Positions 1-6,067 of a stretch of 8,525 bases of DNA are shown here, one piece after another. The DNA is from Bacillota bacterium (lineage in GTDB: Bacteria; Bacillota; Clostridia; Oscillospirales; Ruminococcaceae). The translations under genes were made by a program, and so were the position numbers. The DNA is taken from assembly GCA_023394255.1 (NCBI GenBank), contig JAEXAZ010000246.1, forward strand, positions 1 to 8,525, in the 5' to 3' direction. Under the pieces are notes generated by a model that saw only the letters and a list, made by a program, of their open reading frames with translations, was not told the origin of the DNA and searched no databases. Positions within the stretch are counted from its first letter, which is position 1. Each line of letters starts with the position of its first letter.

Positions 1-16
1 GTGGTAATGTTACCAC
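1..16. repeat. Short perfect inverted repeat at window edge
   Basis: Seven-base arms GTGGTAA and TTACCAC are separated by TG. The repeat begins at the first base of the window, so it may be part of a longer structure. No T-run follows it, so nothing argues for a terminator, and its role is unknown. Confidence 0.4.
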
Positions 17-33
17 CGACCGCTCAGCCTGCC

Positions 34-73
34 AAAGAACCCATCCAAGCATTAAGCGAAGGATGGGTTCTTT
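34..73. terminator. Strong hairpin, possible bidirectional terminator
   Basis: A perfect 13-bp stem pairs AAAGAACCCATCC (34-46) with its reverse complement (61-73) around a 14-base loop. Each arm starts with A's and ends in TTCTTT, so either strand gives a GC-rich stem closing in a short U-rich stretch, as in bidirectional intrinsic terminators. It lies about 190 bases downstream of the leftward Nudix gene and may also end a gene entering from the left of the window. The U-run is short, so termination is an inference. Confidence 0.5.
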
Positions 74-261
74 CCACGCAGGAAAATAAAATTATAAAAA
101 ACCGGGATAAATCCGATAGCGCGTAAAATTTGTGCAACGTCTAATCCGGGTTTACAAGAGAGCAGAAATCACCCATAATGCTGCCATTTTGGCAACGGTA
201 ACACCCGATAACGCTAATTTAGTCATCCGCATAGTTTAGGGCAATGCCAGGTAACGATCAT
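74..261. other. Non-coding stretch downstream of the Nudix gene
   Basis: No reading frame on either strand in these 188 bases gave recognisable protein sequence, and I see no RNA gene. It contains two related blocks, AACCGGGAT and ATCCGGGTT (around 102 and 141), which form an imperfect inverted repeat. Otherwise nothing is supported here. Confidence 0.4.
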
Positions 262-675
262 TCATGATATCGTATCTTTCTTTTGTACATCTTGTCCGCG
301 ACTACTAATCCGCTGCAAAATGACCTCATCCGCGGGACAAAACTCGTACAGTGGTATTTCATCCACTGTAATCCACCGAATATCGTTATGCTCCAATTTT
401 TGCGGTACACCCTCGGCAATCGCGGCGTTGAACAGTGTCAGATGAACCGTGATATCGGGATATTCATGTGTCACGACCATAAATTCGCTGCCTACAGCCA
501 GTGTGACGGCGAGCTCCTCTTGGCATTCTCTGATGAGCGCCTGCTCCTTAGTTTCACCCGGTTCCACTTTGCCGCCGACGAACTCCCACAGCAGCGCCCG
601 TGCCTTTGTTGCTGGGCGCTGGCAGATCATAAATTTATCCTTATCCCAAATCAGGGCTGCTACGACTTCGATCAT
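262..675 (-). CDS. MutT-like Nudix hydrolase ((deoxy)nucleoside triphosphate pyrophosphohydrolase)
   Basis: The 137-residue protein is a complete single-domain Nudix hydrolase, the usual length for MutT/NudG-like enzymes. These cleave nucleoside triphosphates, often oxidised or modified ones, to the monophosphate and pyrophosphate in the cytoplasm. The Nudix box spans residues 35-57: Gly35, Glu41, then Arg49-Glu50 and the metal-binding pair Glu53-Glu54. The usual Gly near the end of the box is Ala56. The N-terminal strand (IEVVAALIW), the CQRP segment and the later FCPADE segment fit the CTP-pyrophosphohydrolase/8-oxo-dGTPase branch. The ATG start is fixed by a TAA directly before it in the same frame; the only ribosome-binding candidate is the purine-rich GGTGGTGGGG. 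Upstream lie a leftward promoter and a probable cyclic-di-GMP riboswitch, which may put the gene under second-messenger control. The true substrate is unknown. Confidence 0.9.
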   Translation of the reverse strand: MIEVVAALIWDKDKFMICQRPATKARALLWEFVGGKVEPGETKEQALIRECQEELAVTLAVGSEFMVVTHEYPDITVHLTLFNAAIAEGVPQKLEHNDIRWITVDEIPLYEFCPADEVILQRISSRGQDVQKKDTIS

Positions 676-867
676 TTACCCCACCACCAATTTATTTGTC
701 TTCTTCAAAACTTTCGCCGGGATTAGCCTATTCAGCTTCCATGTAATACCCATCGGCCTTGAGTCCTCGTGACAGACACAACTTGCCGTATCGAGATAAA
801 CGTGGGCAGCCGCTCTACGCTCTCGCGCGCGGTGGCAGGCTTTCCGAAATCCAGGACACCCCGTTCT
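676..867 (-). other. Leader or decayed-gene region between riboswitch and Nudix gene
   Basis: This is the transcribed stretch between the probable riboswitch aptamer and the Nudix start. It contains a hairpin-like segment (about 808-834) in which CCGC and GCGG arms enclose a CGC-GAGA-GCG stem with a GNRA loop. A 25-codon ORF (753 to 676; begins MGITWKLNRLIPAK, basic) ends with TAA directly abutting the Nudix ATG, but its ribosome-binding site is poor. In another frame the same bases read ADGYYMEAE, stop, ANPGESFEEDK, stop, which looks protein-like. I cannot say whether this is an expression platform, a small gene or the tail of a dead gene. The long Cys/Arg-rich frame through 676-1089 is not credible because it runs across both aptamer and promoter. 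Confidence 0.35.
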
Positions 868-945
868 ACACAGTTGGCGGCCATCTAATACGGTACAGGC
901 CCTCGCAGCTTTGCATCGCCGCCTTTTAACGGCCTTGCCGATTTT
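868..945 (-). ncRNA. Probable GEMM / cyclic-di-GMP-I riboswitch aptamer
   Basis: Read on the minus strand, the RNA has the landmarks of the GEMM-I (c-di-GMP-I) aptamer in order. GGCAA (939-935) is followed by a hairpin pairing GCCGUU with GGCGGC around an AAAA loop. Next come GAUGCAAAGC (917-908; consensus GACGCAAAGC), then GGGCCU (902-897), a variable hairpin, and AUGGCCGCC (884-876). The G before CAA, equivalent to the ligand-contacting G20 of the Vibrio Vc2 aptamer, is kept. That favours c-di-GMP over the cGAMP-sensing variants, which carry A. The closing P1 stem is weak, the usual GAAA tetraloop is AAAA, and one C in the core is U, so the element may be divergent or decaying. A consensus promoter places the transcription start only about 10-15 bases before the aptamer, which supports a real leader. 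The identification is from pattern memory, not a covariance search. Confidence 0.65.
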
Positions 946-961
946 TTTGCACTTTACGACA

Positions 962-990
962 AGTATATACTTTTTGACGAACAGTTGCAA
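962..990 (-). promoter_or_regulatory. Leftward sigma-A promoter for riboswitch and Nudix transcript
   Basis: The -35 TTGCAA (990-985) and -10 TATACT (967-962) are separated by exactly 17 bases. The predicted start is an A near 955, about 15 bases before the conserved GGCAA of the riboswitch. It is back to back with the def promoter (1050-1078). Confidence 0.6.
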
Positions 991-1049
991 CCTGAGATTA
1001 GTTAAATTGTTCCATTTCAACGGACAAAAACCCATCAGGGGAGTGCAAG

Positions 1050-1078
1050 TTGCCATGTTCGCTTCTACACGGTATAAT
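1050..1078 (+). promoter_or_regulatory. Rightward sigma-A promoter for def operon
   Basis: The -35 TTGCCA (1050-1055) and a perfect -10 TATAAT (1073-1078) are separated by 17 bases. The predicted start is near 1085. An AGGAGG site (1101-1106) follows, so the untranslated leader is only about 30 bases. Confidence 0.75.
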
Positions 1079-1114
1079 AGGGACATCACCTTTTACCCGA
1101 AGGAGGGAAAGCCG

Positions 1115-1168
1115 GTGCCTACTCGCATTGCGCCGTTATTTGCTGGACGGGAGGAAGCCAACGCATGA
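1115..1168 (+). CDS. 17-residue leader ORF overlapping def start
   Basis: This GTG-initiated ORF encodes MPTRIAPLFAGREEANA. It has better initiation signals than def itself: AGGAGGG (1101-1107) lies about 8 bases before the GTG, just after a consensus promoter. Its TGA overlaps the def ATG as ATGA, the arrangement seen in translational coupling. I recognise no family. It may be a leader peptide that feeds ribosomes to def, or the leftover end of a deleted gene. It is too short for codon statistics, so expression is an inference from the signals. Confidence 0.45.
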   Translation: MPTRIAPLFAGREEANA

Positions 1169-1575
1169 TTTGTGAAATTTGCAGGGACGAGGCGTTTCTC
1201 GCCCAAAAGGCCGAACCGGCCGCGGCGGACGATCTCGGTGTGGCGGAGGATTTGCTGGAAACGCTGATCGCCCACAAAGATGGCTGCGTGGGCATGGCGG
1301 CCAACATGATTGGAGTCAACAAGCGCATCATCGCCTTTGATAACGAGGGCAAATACATGGTACTGTTCAACCCGGAAATCATCAAGAGGTCCGAACCCTA
1401 CGAGGCGGAAGAGGGCTGCCTGTCCCTCGCCGGCACCCGAAAAACAAAGCGCTTCAAGTCCATTAAAGTGCAATACCAGAATGAGAAGTTTCAGACTCGT
1501 CTGAAAACCTTCACCGGCTTTACGGCACAGATCGTTCAGCACGAAGTGGACCACTGCAAGGGGATTCTGATATAG
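1165..1575 (+). CDS. def: Peptide deformylase, short paralogue with altered motif 1
   Basis: This 136-residue cytoplasmic protein belongs to the peptide deformylases, metalloenzymes that remove the formyl group from the N-terminal Met of new proteins. Metal ligands are present: Cys85 in EGCLS (83-87), and His126 and His130 in HEVDH (126-130), with catalytic Glu127. Motif 1, normally GxGxAAxQ, reads CVGMAANM (41-48), so the oxyanion-hole Gln is Met48 and the first Gly is Cys41. The same variant motif is known in a short second deformylase of streptococci and clostridia, so the protein may be an accessory deformylase or act on unusual substrates. At 136 residues it is shorter than E. coli Def (about 169). 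GGGAGG lies 10 bases before the ATG, and the start overlaps a 17-codon ORF. It is followed by the alkD-like gene after 18 bases, probably in one operon. Confidence 0.9.
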   Translation: MICEICRDEAFLAQKAEPAAADDLGVAEDLLETLIAHKDGCVGMAANMIGVNKRIIAFDNEGKYMVLFNPEIIKRSEPYEAEEGCLSLAGTRKTKRFKSIKVQYQNEKFQTRLKTFTGFTAQIVQHEVDHCKGILI

Positions 1576-1593
1576 TCATAGGAGTGTGTAGTT

Positions 1594-2286
1594 ATGAGTA
1601 ATCTTGAAACGAACATCCAATCCCGTCTGTTTGCCCTGCAAGATCTGAAATACAAAGACTTTCAATGCGGGCTGATGCCCACGGTGGCGCCGGAGCGGGT
1701 GATTGGCGTGCGAACACCGGAACTGCGGAAACTGGCGAAGGAATTGTTCAAAGAGCCGGAAACGGCAGAATTTTTAAAAATGCTTCCCCATTCCTATTAT
1801 GAGGAAAACAATCTCCACGGCTTTCTGGTGGAGCAGATCAGGGACTACAACGCGGTGGTGGCGGCAATAGACGCCTTTCTGCCCTACGTTGACAACTGGG
1901 CCACCTGCGATCTGATGAGCCCCAAGGTGTTCAAAAAACACCGGCAGGAACTTTTGCGGGAGATTTGGAGATGGATGGCTTCCGACCGCACTTATACCAT
2001 CCGCTTTGGCATCGGGATGCTGATGGCACACTTTTTGGATGAGGATTTTGCGCCCGAGCACCCCGCCTGGGTGGCGGGCATTCACTCGGAGGAGTACTAT
2101 GTCAATATGATGATCGCCTGGTACTTTGCCACGGCGCTGGCCAAGCAGTGGGACGCGGTGATTCCTTATATCCGGCAGAATCGGCTGGACAAATGGGTTC
2201 ACAACAAGGCAATTCAAAAGGCTGTGGAGAGCTACCGTATCACGGATGAACAGAAAAGCTATCTTCGCACCCTGCGGGTGAAGTGA
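1594..2286 (+). CDS. AlkD-like DNA alkylation repair protein (DNA glycosylase)
   Basis: The 230-residue protein belongs to the AlkC/AlkD family, built of HEAT-like helical repeats that wrap DNA. These enzymes remove positively charged alkylated purines such as 3- and 7-methyl bases. Residues matching the Bacillus cereus AlkD active site are visible: Trp102 and Asp106 (in NWATCD), Arg137 (in TIRFGIGML) and Trp176 (in IAWYFATAL). Asp and Arg are the pair tied to activity, so the protein is probably catalytic. Length is normal for the family and the gene looks intact. The start is supported by AGGAGTG about 9 bases upstream. It lies 18 bases after def and is probably co-transcribed with it from the 1050-1078 promoter. 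A decayed regulator-like gene begins only 14 bases after its stop. Confidence 0.92.
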   Translation: MSNLETNIQSRLFALQDLKYKDFQCGLMPTVAPERVIGVRTPELRKLAKELFKEPETAEFLKMLPHSYYEENNLHGFLVEQIRDYNAVVAAIDAFLPYVDNWATCDLMSPKVFKKHRQELLREIWRWMASDRTYTIRFGIGMLMAHFLDEDFAPEHPAWVAGIHSEEYYVNMMIAWYFATALAKQWDAVIPYIRQNRLDKWVHNKAIQKAVESYRITDEQKSYLRTLRVK

Positions 2287-2300
2287 GATTTTAGGAAGAG

Positions 2301-2790
2301 ATGGAACTGCAGAAATAGTCGAGAGGTTTCTTTGAAAAGCTGTAAAGCGTGTTTGTACAAGTCATTCAAAAGCCAAAGCGGAAGGTCATGATCAGGCGGG
2401 GAATCAAAGTGAAGAACGACTTTCCCTACTGAGAGGAGGCGAATTGCGACGGACTTCTCACTAGCATGGATTCCCTCTGCGGTGAGCCGGTGTGCCTGTG
2501 GCTGCCGAACGCATACAAAAAACCGAATGCCTCCACCTATGTGCAGGGTGTGGAGATGGCTGCGACTATAACGGAAAACTGAAGGCTTTGACGTTATCAC
2601 CCTGCCCACAGCAGAATACCTGATGTTCCAGGGAGAACCATTTCTAGGCTATCGTTGCCGTGCAGCAAGCAATGAACCGATACGACCCCAGTGTGATCGG
2701 TTACACCTGGGATGATACCAATCCCCGCGTTCTGATGTAGCCGCGCGAGGAGCACGGCTACATCAGGCTCCGACCAGTCAAATGTGTGAA
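2301..2790 (+). pseudogene. Decayed GyrI-like / AraC-type effector-binding protein
   Basis: Joining frames gives a recognisable C-terminal effector-binding (GyrI-like) domain of the kind attached to AraC regulators or free-standing. From 2301 one frame reads KRKVMIRRGIKVKNDFPY, stop (2430-2432), EEANCDGLLTSMD, then GEPVCLWLPNAYKKP and TYVQGVEM. A second frame has DYNGKL, a third GFDVITLPTAEYLMFQGEPF, and a further shift gives AVQQAMNRYDPSVIGYTWDD and, past another stop (2738-2740), HGYIRLRPVK. I count four in-frame stops (2316, 2343, 2430, 2738) and about three frameshifts (near 2560, 2583 and 2645). No AraC helix-turn-helix segment is seen before 2301. The domain usually binds small molecules such as drugs or dyes. 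It follows the alkD-like gene by 14 bases and may once have been third in that operon. Confidence 0.75.
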
Positions 2791-2812
2791 AATCATCTCG
2801 GAAAATGAGTTT

Positions 2813-2838
2813 GGGCAAAGCGGATATCCGCTCTGCCC
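2813..2838. repeat. 26-base near-perfect inverted repeat
   Basis: Arms of 13 bases (GGGCAAAGCGGAT and ATCCGCTCTGCCC) match at all positions but one, with no loop. It sits between the rightward decayed regulator gene and the leftward dehydratase gene, where a shared terminator would be expected. Neither strand shows a clear T-run after it, so it may instead be a protein-binding site or a terminator that has lost its tail. Confidence 0.5.
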
Positions 2839-2910
2839 ATCTTCAAATTGCACGATGCTTTTAAAAATGCTGGATCCGTACCTATAACGTTGTGTTCAGC
2901 CTGATCTTAA

Positions 2911-4086
2911 TTAAAGGGTTCCCGTGGGATAATATACATGGAATGCTCCGCCGTAGCCGAGTTTTTCTGGCCGGGTTTCCTCTCCGTTTAACGTATTCAG
3001 CAGATAATTGACGCAGTATTCGCCCAATTTTTCAGGGGAAAGGCCCTCAGTGATAATTGCTCCGGCGTTGATATCCATGTCCCCATCGATCCCGCCTACT
3101 GCTTCGTATGTCTGGCTATTCGAGCAAACTTTAATGACTGGCACAAAAGGATGTGCCAGTGGATTGCCTCGACCGGTGCTGTACATGACAACCTGTGCTC
3201 CGCAAGCCGCGAGCCCCGTTACGGAGGTAGGGTCATAACCCACGCCGTCCATAATAATCAACCCTTTTTTATCCCCGACAGAGTCCGCATAATCAATCAC
3301 ATCGACGACAGGCGTGGTACCGCCTTTTTTGGCGCAACCCATAGATTTTTCCTGAATCGTAGTTAGACCCCCCTCAATATTGCCCTTGGCCAGCGCGCGG
3401 GCGCAATCGGAGCCCATCAACCCTCGTAGGCGTTCTTCTTCAGTATAGATCATGTTGTATACTTTATCCGCGACTTCCTTGCTGACTGCACGATCGGCTA
3501 GTATCTTTTCGGTTCCGATGAGTTCTGCCGTTTCGCTCAACAAAGCAGTCCCGCCGTTTTTTATAACCCAATCGGAAACATAGCCGATGGCCGGATTAGC
3601 GGTAATTCCAGATAAAGCGTCTGAACCGCCACACTCCGTACCGAAAATCAGTTTGCTAATAGGAACGTCCACTCGCTTACACTTTTTCGCTTCCTCCAGC
3701 AAGGACTTCGCCGCTTCCACTCCATTTTCAATTACCTTTTGACCACCGCCGTCATACCGTACGATGTTTACAAACACAGGCTTACCGCTTTTTTTGCGGA
3801 TTAACTCTGCCATGTCTCTGGCATCCTGATCCTCACAGCCGACCCCAATCAGCACTACCCCATAAATGTTGGGGTTCGACATGGCGTTCACGAGTATTTT
3901 CCGCCAACGTTCATGCTCGCCGGGTGCGCTACACCCGTAAGTGTGGGGTAGCGGAATTAGTCCAGGGACCTGCTGAGCGATCCGATCGACCACGCCGCAG
4001 CCGCAACTGGCGTTGGCAATAGCCACCACATGATTCCGAATTCCCACTTGACCGTCTGGCCGCAAATAACCTTTGAATGTTACCAT
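2911..4086 (-). CDS. UxaA/GarD-family sugar-acid dehydratase, large (catalytic) subunit
   Basis: The 391-residue protein matches the C-terminal catalytic part of altronate/galactarate dehydratases, which convert aldonic or aldaric acids to 2-keto-3-deoxy acids, usually with a bound iron or other divalent metal. Family segments are visible: GYLRPDGQVGIRN (6-18), TYGCS (49-53), GVGCE (81-85), FGTECGGSDALSGITANPA (148-166), KSMGCAKKGGTTP (247-259), SVTGLAACGAQ (288-298) and STGRGNPL (303-310). In E. coli UxaA the SAF domain is fused to this part; here it is the preceding separate gene, 33 bases upstream. AAAGGAG lies 8 bases before the ATG. It is the last gene of the leftward operon. The split form is also seen in sulfolactate sulfo-lyase SuyAB, a rival reading, but the aldolase and permease neighbours favour a sugar acid. 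Confidence 0.9.
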   Translation of the reverse strand: MVTFKGYLRPDGQVGIRNHVVAIANASCGCGVVDRIAQQVPGLIPLPHTYGCSAPGEHERWRKILVNAMSNPNIYGVVLIGVGCEDQDARDMAELIRKKSGKPVFVNIVRYDGGGQKVIENGVEAAKSLLEEAKKCKRVDVPISKLIFGTECGGSDALSGITANPAIGYVSDWVIKNGGTALLSETAELIGTEKILADRAVSKEVADKVYNMIYTEEERLRGLMGSDCARALAKGNIEGGLTTIQEKSMGCAKKGGTTPVVDVIDYADSVGDKKGLIIMDGVGYDPTSVTGLAACGAQVVMYSTGRGNPLAHPFVPVIKVCSNSQTYEAVGGIDGDMDINAGAIITEGLSPEKLGEYCVNYLLNTLNGEETRPEKLGYGGAFHVYYPTGTL

Positions 4087-4119
4087 TATTAAACTCCTTT
4101 CTCAGCCGCTAAACCGAGA

Positions 4120-4392
4120 TTATTTCATCAGTTTTTCCGAATCCATGTTATGCACATGGACATAGGCGCCGACCTTGATGCTTTTGGTGGTATAACCGAT
4201 TATCTCACCATATTTGTATACGGTTTCATTTTCGGCCATATCTTTCAGAGCAATCTTATGAGGCATTGGGATCGCTTCACGCGCCTCCACGGTGCCGTTC
4301 GAAAATTGTACAATGTCACCGATGTCGACATCCTCACAAACAATACCGACGTTATCGCGCGGATCGATCTGCAACCCTCTTTTTACTGACAT
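4120..4392 (-). CDS. SAF-domain small subunit of UxaA-type dehydratase
   Basis: This 90-residue protein is a stand-alone SAF domain, corresponding to the N-terminal domain of altronate/galactarate dehydratases and the small subunit of SuyAB-type lyases. It carries the typical segment IPMPHKIALKDM (41-52, with conserved His45), then KYGEIIGYTTKSIKVGAYVHVHNM (60-83). It should pair with the large subunit encoded 33 bases downstream to form the active dehydratase. I chose the ATG at 4392 because GGAGGAG lies about 6 bases upstream of it. An in-frame ATG at 4410 would lie before that site and add six residues (MNGGVC) encoded by the site itself. The 114-base gap from the upstream permease gene holds no clear terminator, so co-transcription is likely. 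Confidence 0.9.
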   Translation of the reverse strand: MSVKRGLQIDPRDNVGIVCEDVDIGDIVQFSNGTVEAREAIPMPHKIALKDMAENETVYKYGEIIGYTTKSIKVGAYVHVHNMDSEKLMK

Positions 4393-4506
4393 GCAAACTC
4401 CTCCATTCAAAATTATATAGTGGTTAACACAAGGAAATTGGACCGCTCATAAACAAAATAAGCCACGGTTCCGTCCTCGGTTCTTTTCTGTTGTTGTCGT
4501 AATAGG

Positions 4507-5490
4507 TTAATCGGTGGCACTTATACTTTTGCTTTTGGAGCCTTTAAATTTAGCGCATCCGAACCGCTTTGCCCAAAAACTTGTAACAATTGGTGCAAGT
4601 ATGGCCGTAACAATAACGGACGTAGCTACAGCCGAAGTGGTCACGGCTAGAGAGGACGCTACCGTCTGGTCAAATTCGGCCAGGATGGCGGGAGTTGCTA
4701 CTGCATTGCCAGCAGTAGTGGTGAGCGCCATTGCAGCATACCCGGGTCGCTTGAGAATAACACGATCCGCAAAGACGGTAAAAATAGCGGTTATGATAAC
4801 GGTAAGCACCCCTAATAGGATTCCGGTCAAGCCTCCTGTCACAATATCCCCTAAACTGAGTCCGGTGCCAAGCCCGAATGCAAAGAAAGGAATGGAAAAT
4901 GCGACGCCTGGAGCCAGAAATTTGCGCATATCGGAATCAAGATTGCCCAAAAGAAAACCCAGAAAGATGGGGAACACCGAAGCGATAATGGAGATAATGT
5001 CCCAATCTCCAAGCCCTGCGACCCCCCAGCCGATCAAGGTAAAAAAGGGACCGTCATTCAACGCCAGTAAGGAATAAGCACCCATGTCGTCAGAATCTCC
5101 ATATACGGACACAAGGCCCATATAGATGCCACCGTTGCTATTTGTTACGGCGGCAAGCAGCATAATTGGCGTGATACTCAAGATGGCGGGAATATGGAAC
5201 ACCTGATGCATCAGCAGGGCAGGGATGAAGCCTGCGAGGAACTTGAAGAGCAGCAGCACGGCTCCGCGTTTAAGCGGTTCTCCAGCCTTTTTAAGGTCTA
5301 TGGTCGAACCCACACACAACAGGCACATGGCCATAAATCCATTCGTGCCGGTTTTCAGGAGTCCCGTGGTGAGCCCGCCGATGGTGAGCAATTGAGGGAA
5401 AAATGTATTGACCAGCATGCCGAAGAACAAAGGGACAACCATCATTCCGCCAGGAACCTTTTGCACTGTCTTGAGAATTTTTATTGACAT
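4507..5490 (-). CDS. kdgT: 2-keto-3-deoxygluconate permease (KdgT family)
   Basis: With the ATG at 5490 the protein is 327 residues, the same length as E. coli KdgT. It is a very hydrophobic membrane protein with about ten membrane-spanning stretches. KdgT carriers import 2-keto-3-deoxygluconate and related acids by proton symport. Family segments include KVPGGMMVVPLFFG (11-24), TNSNGGIYMG (116-125), LLGNLDSDMRKF (180-191), SIPFFAFGLG (199-208) and TAGNAVATPA (259-268). The start follows AGAGGAG by about 8 bases. A frame open to 5565 adds 25 residues (begins MEDLSPIPVV) not seen in the family, so the longer start is rejected. It lies between the aldolase genes and the dehydratase genes in one leftward operon, so the carried compound is probably the dehydratase product or a close relative. 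Confidence 0.9.
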   Translation of the reverse strand: MSIKILKTVQKVPGGMMVVPLFFGMLVNTFFPQLLTIGGLTTGLLKTGTNGFMAMCLLCVGSTIDLKKAGEPLKRGAVLLLFKFLAGFIPALLMHQVFHIPAILSITPIMLLAAVTNSNGGIYMGLVSVYGDSDDMGAYSLLALNDGPFFTLIGWGVAGLGDWDIISIIASVFPIFLGFLLGNLDSDMRKFLAPGVAFSIPFFAFGLGTGLSLGDIVTGGLTGILLGVLTVIITAIFTVFADRVILKRPGYAAMALTTTAGNAVATPAILAEFDQTVASSLAVTTSAVATSVIVTAILAPIVTSFWAKRFGCAKFKGSKSKSISATD

Positions 5491-5552
5491 TTCCATCTCT
5501 CCTCTTTCATGATTCATGTTTTCATTGATCGTTGCTACGACCGGTATTGGGC

Positions 5553-6065
5553 TCAAATCCTCCACCAGCGTCGGGCAACCGCCTTTAGATACGTGAAATC
5601 CATGTTCAATACAACACCGTCAAACCTGTCCGCAAAGGTTTTTTTAGCTGTGCCGGCCTCATGAGATATGCCGAGGATCCTGTTAAGAGTAACCACATAA
5701 TTCGAGTGGACGGATTGCGCCAATCCCGATATCGGCGGTCATAAGAATAGTATTGATACCTTCCCAATTCAAAATTTTTCAAGAAGCCTTTTGTTTGCGT
5801 TCTCAAAAGATTCCAGCGACCTGCCTACTAATTTGTTCTCCAGCTCGAATGCCGGAATAGCCGAAACACCCCTCCGATGAGATAAAATCACGGTTTTGTA
5901 ATAAGCCCTCACCTCCTCTATCGGTCTTATGAGAGGGACGATAACCGCCTTTGCTCTGGCATGGATGGCACGGTGTAAAATTCTGGTGTAATCAGAAATC
6001 CGCACGACAGAAAGCAGACAGATCGACTTTGACGCGCGGATATACCCAAGAGCATCTTGTAATTG
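5553..6065 (-). pseudogene. Decayed tandem copy of HpcH/HpaI aldolase, N-terminus deleted
   Basis: Directly after the stop of the intact aldolase, a second copy can be pieced together from several frames. It starts at the equivalent of residue 51 of the intact protein: LQDALGYIRASKSICLLSVV, then VRISDYTRILHRAIHARAKA and VIVPLIRPIEEV. Then come GVSAIPAFELENKLVGRSLE and ANKRLLEKF, and after shifts EGINTILMTADIGIGAIRPL and AGTAKKTFADRFDGVVLNMD, ending at the TGA at 5555-5553. The last piece aligns with EAAKKNFDDEFDGTALCMD of the intact gene. About 50 N-terminal residues, including the active-site His region, are absent, and there are at least two frameshifts plus in-frame stops. The sequence differs strongly from its neighbour, so this is an old paralogue rather than a fresh duplication. 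Confidence 0.8.
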
Positions 6066-6067
6066 TT

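Noticed and set aside
676..1089. 137-codon Cys/Arg-rich minus-strand frame upstream of the Nudix gene
   Set aside because: It runs through the probable riboswitch aptamer and its promoter, starts with GTG without a good ribosome-binding site, and resembles no known protein.
911..1168. 85-codon plus-strand frame ending at the def start
   Set aside because: The def promoter lies inside it, so the full frame would not be transcribed from there. Only its last 17 codons, which have their own start signals, are kept.
1093..1554. Long minus-strand frame opposite def
   Set aside because: It is antisense to a gene with intact catalytic motifs and shows no family resemblance.
2911..4392. Sulfolactate sulfo-lyase SuyAB as the identity of the dehydratase pair
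   Set aside because: The two-gene layout fits, but the adjacent KDG-type permease and keto-acid aldolase fit a sugar-acid dehydratase better. It is kept only as an alternative to be tested by phylogeny.
4430..4506. Terminator between kdgT and the SAF gene
   Set aside because: The only pairing (around CCACGGTTCCGTCC, 4462-4475) is short and lacks a T-run, so the operon is treated as continuous.
4514..5077. 187-codon plus-strand frame opposite kdgT
   Set aside because: It is a shadow of the membrane protein on the other strand, with Ala/Val/Pro-rich composition and no start signals or family match.
5491..5565. N-terminal 25-residue extension of the KdgT protein
   Set aside because: The ribosome-binding site and the family length both place the start at 5490, and the extension matches nothing in the family.
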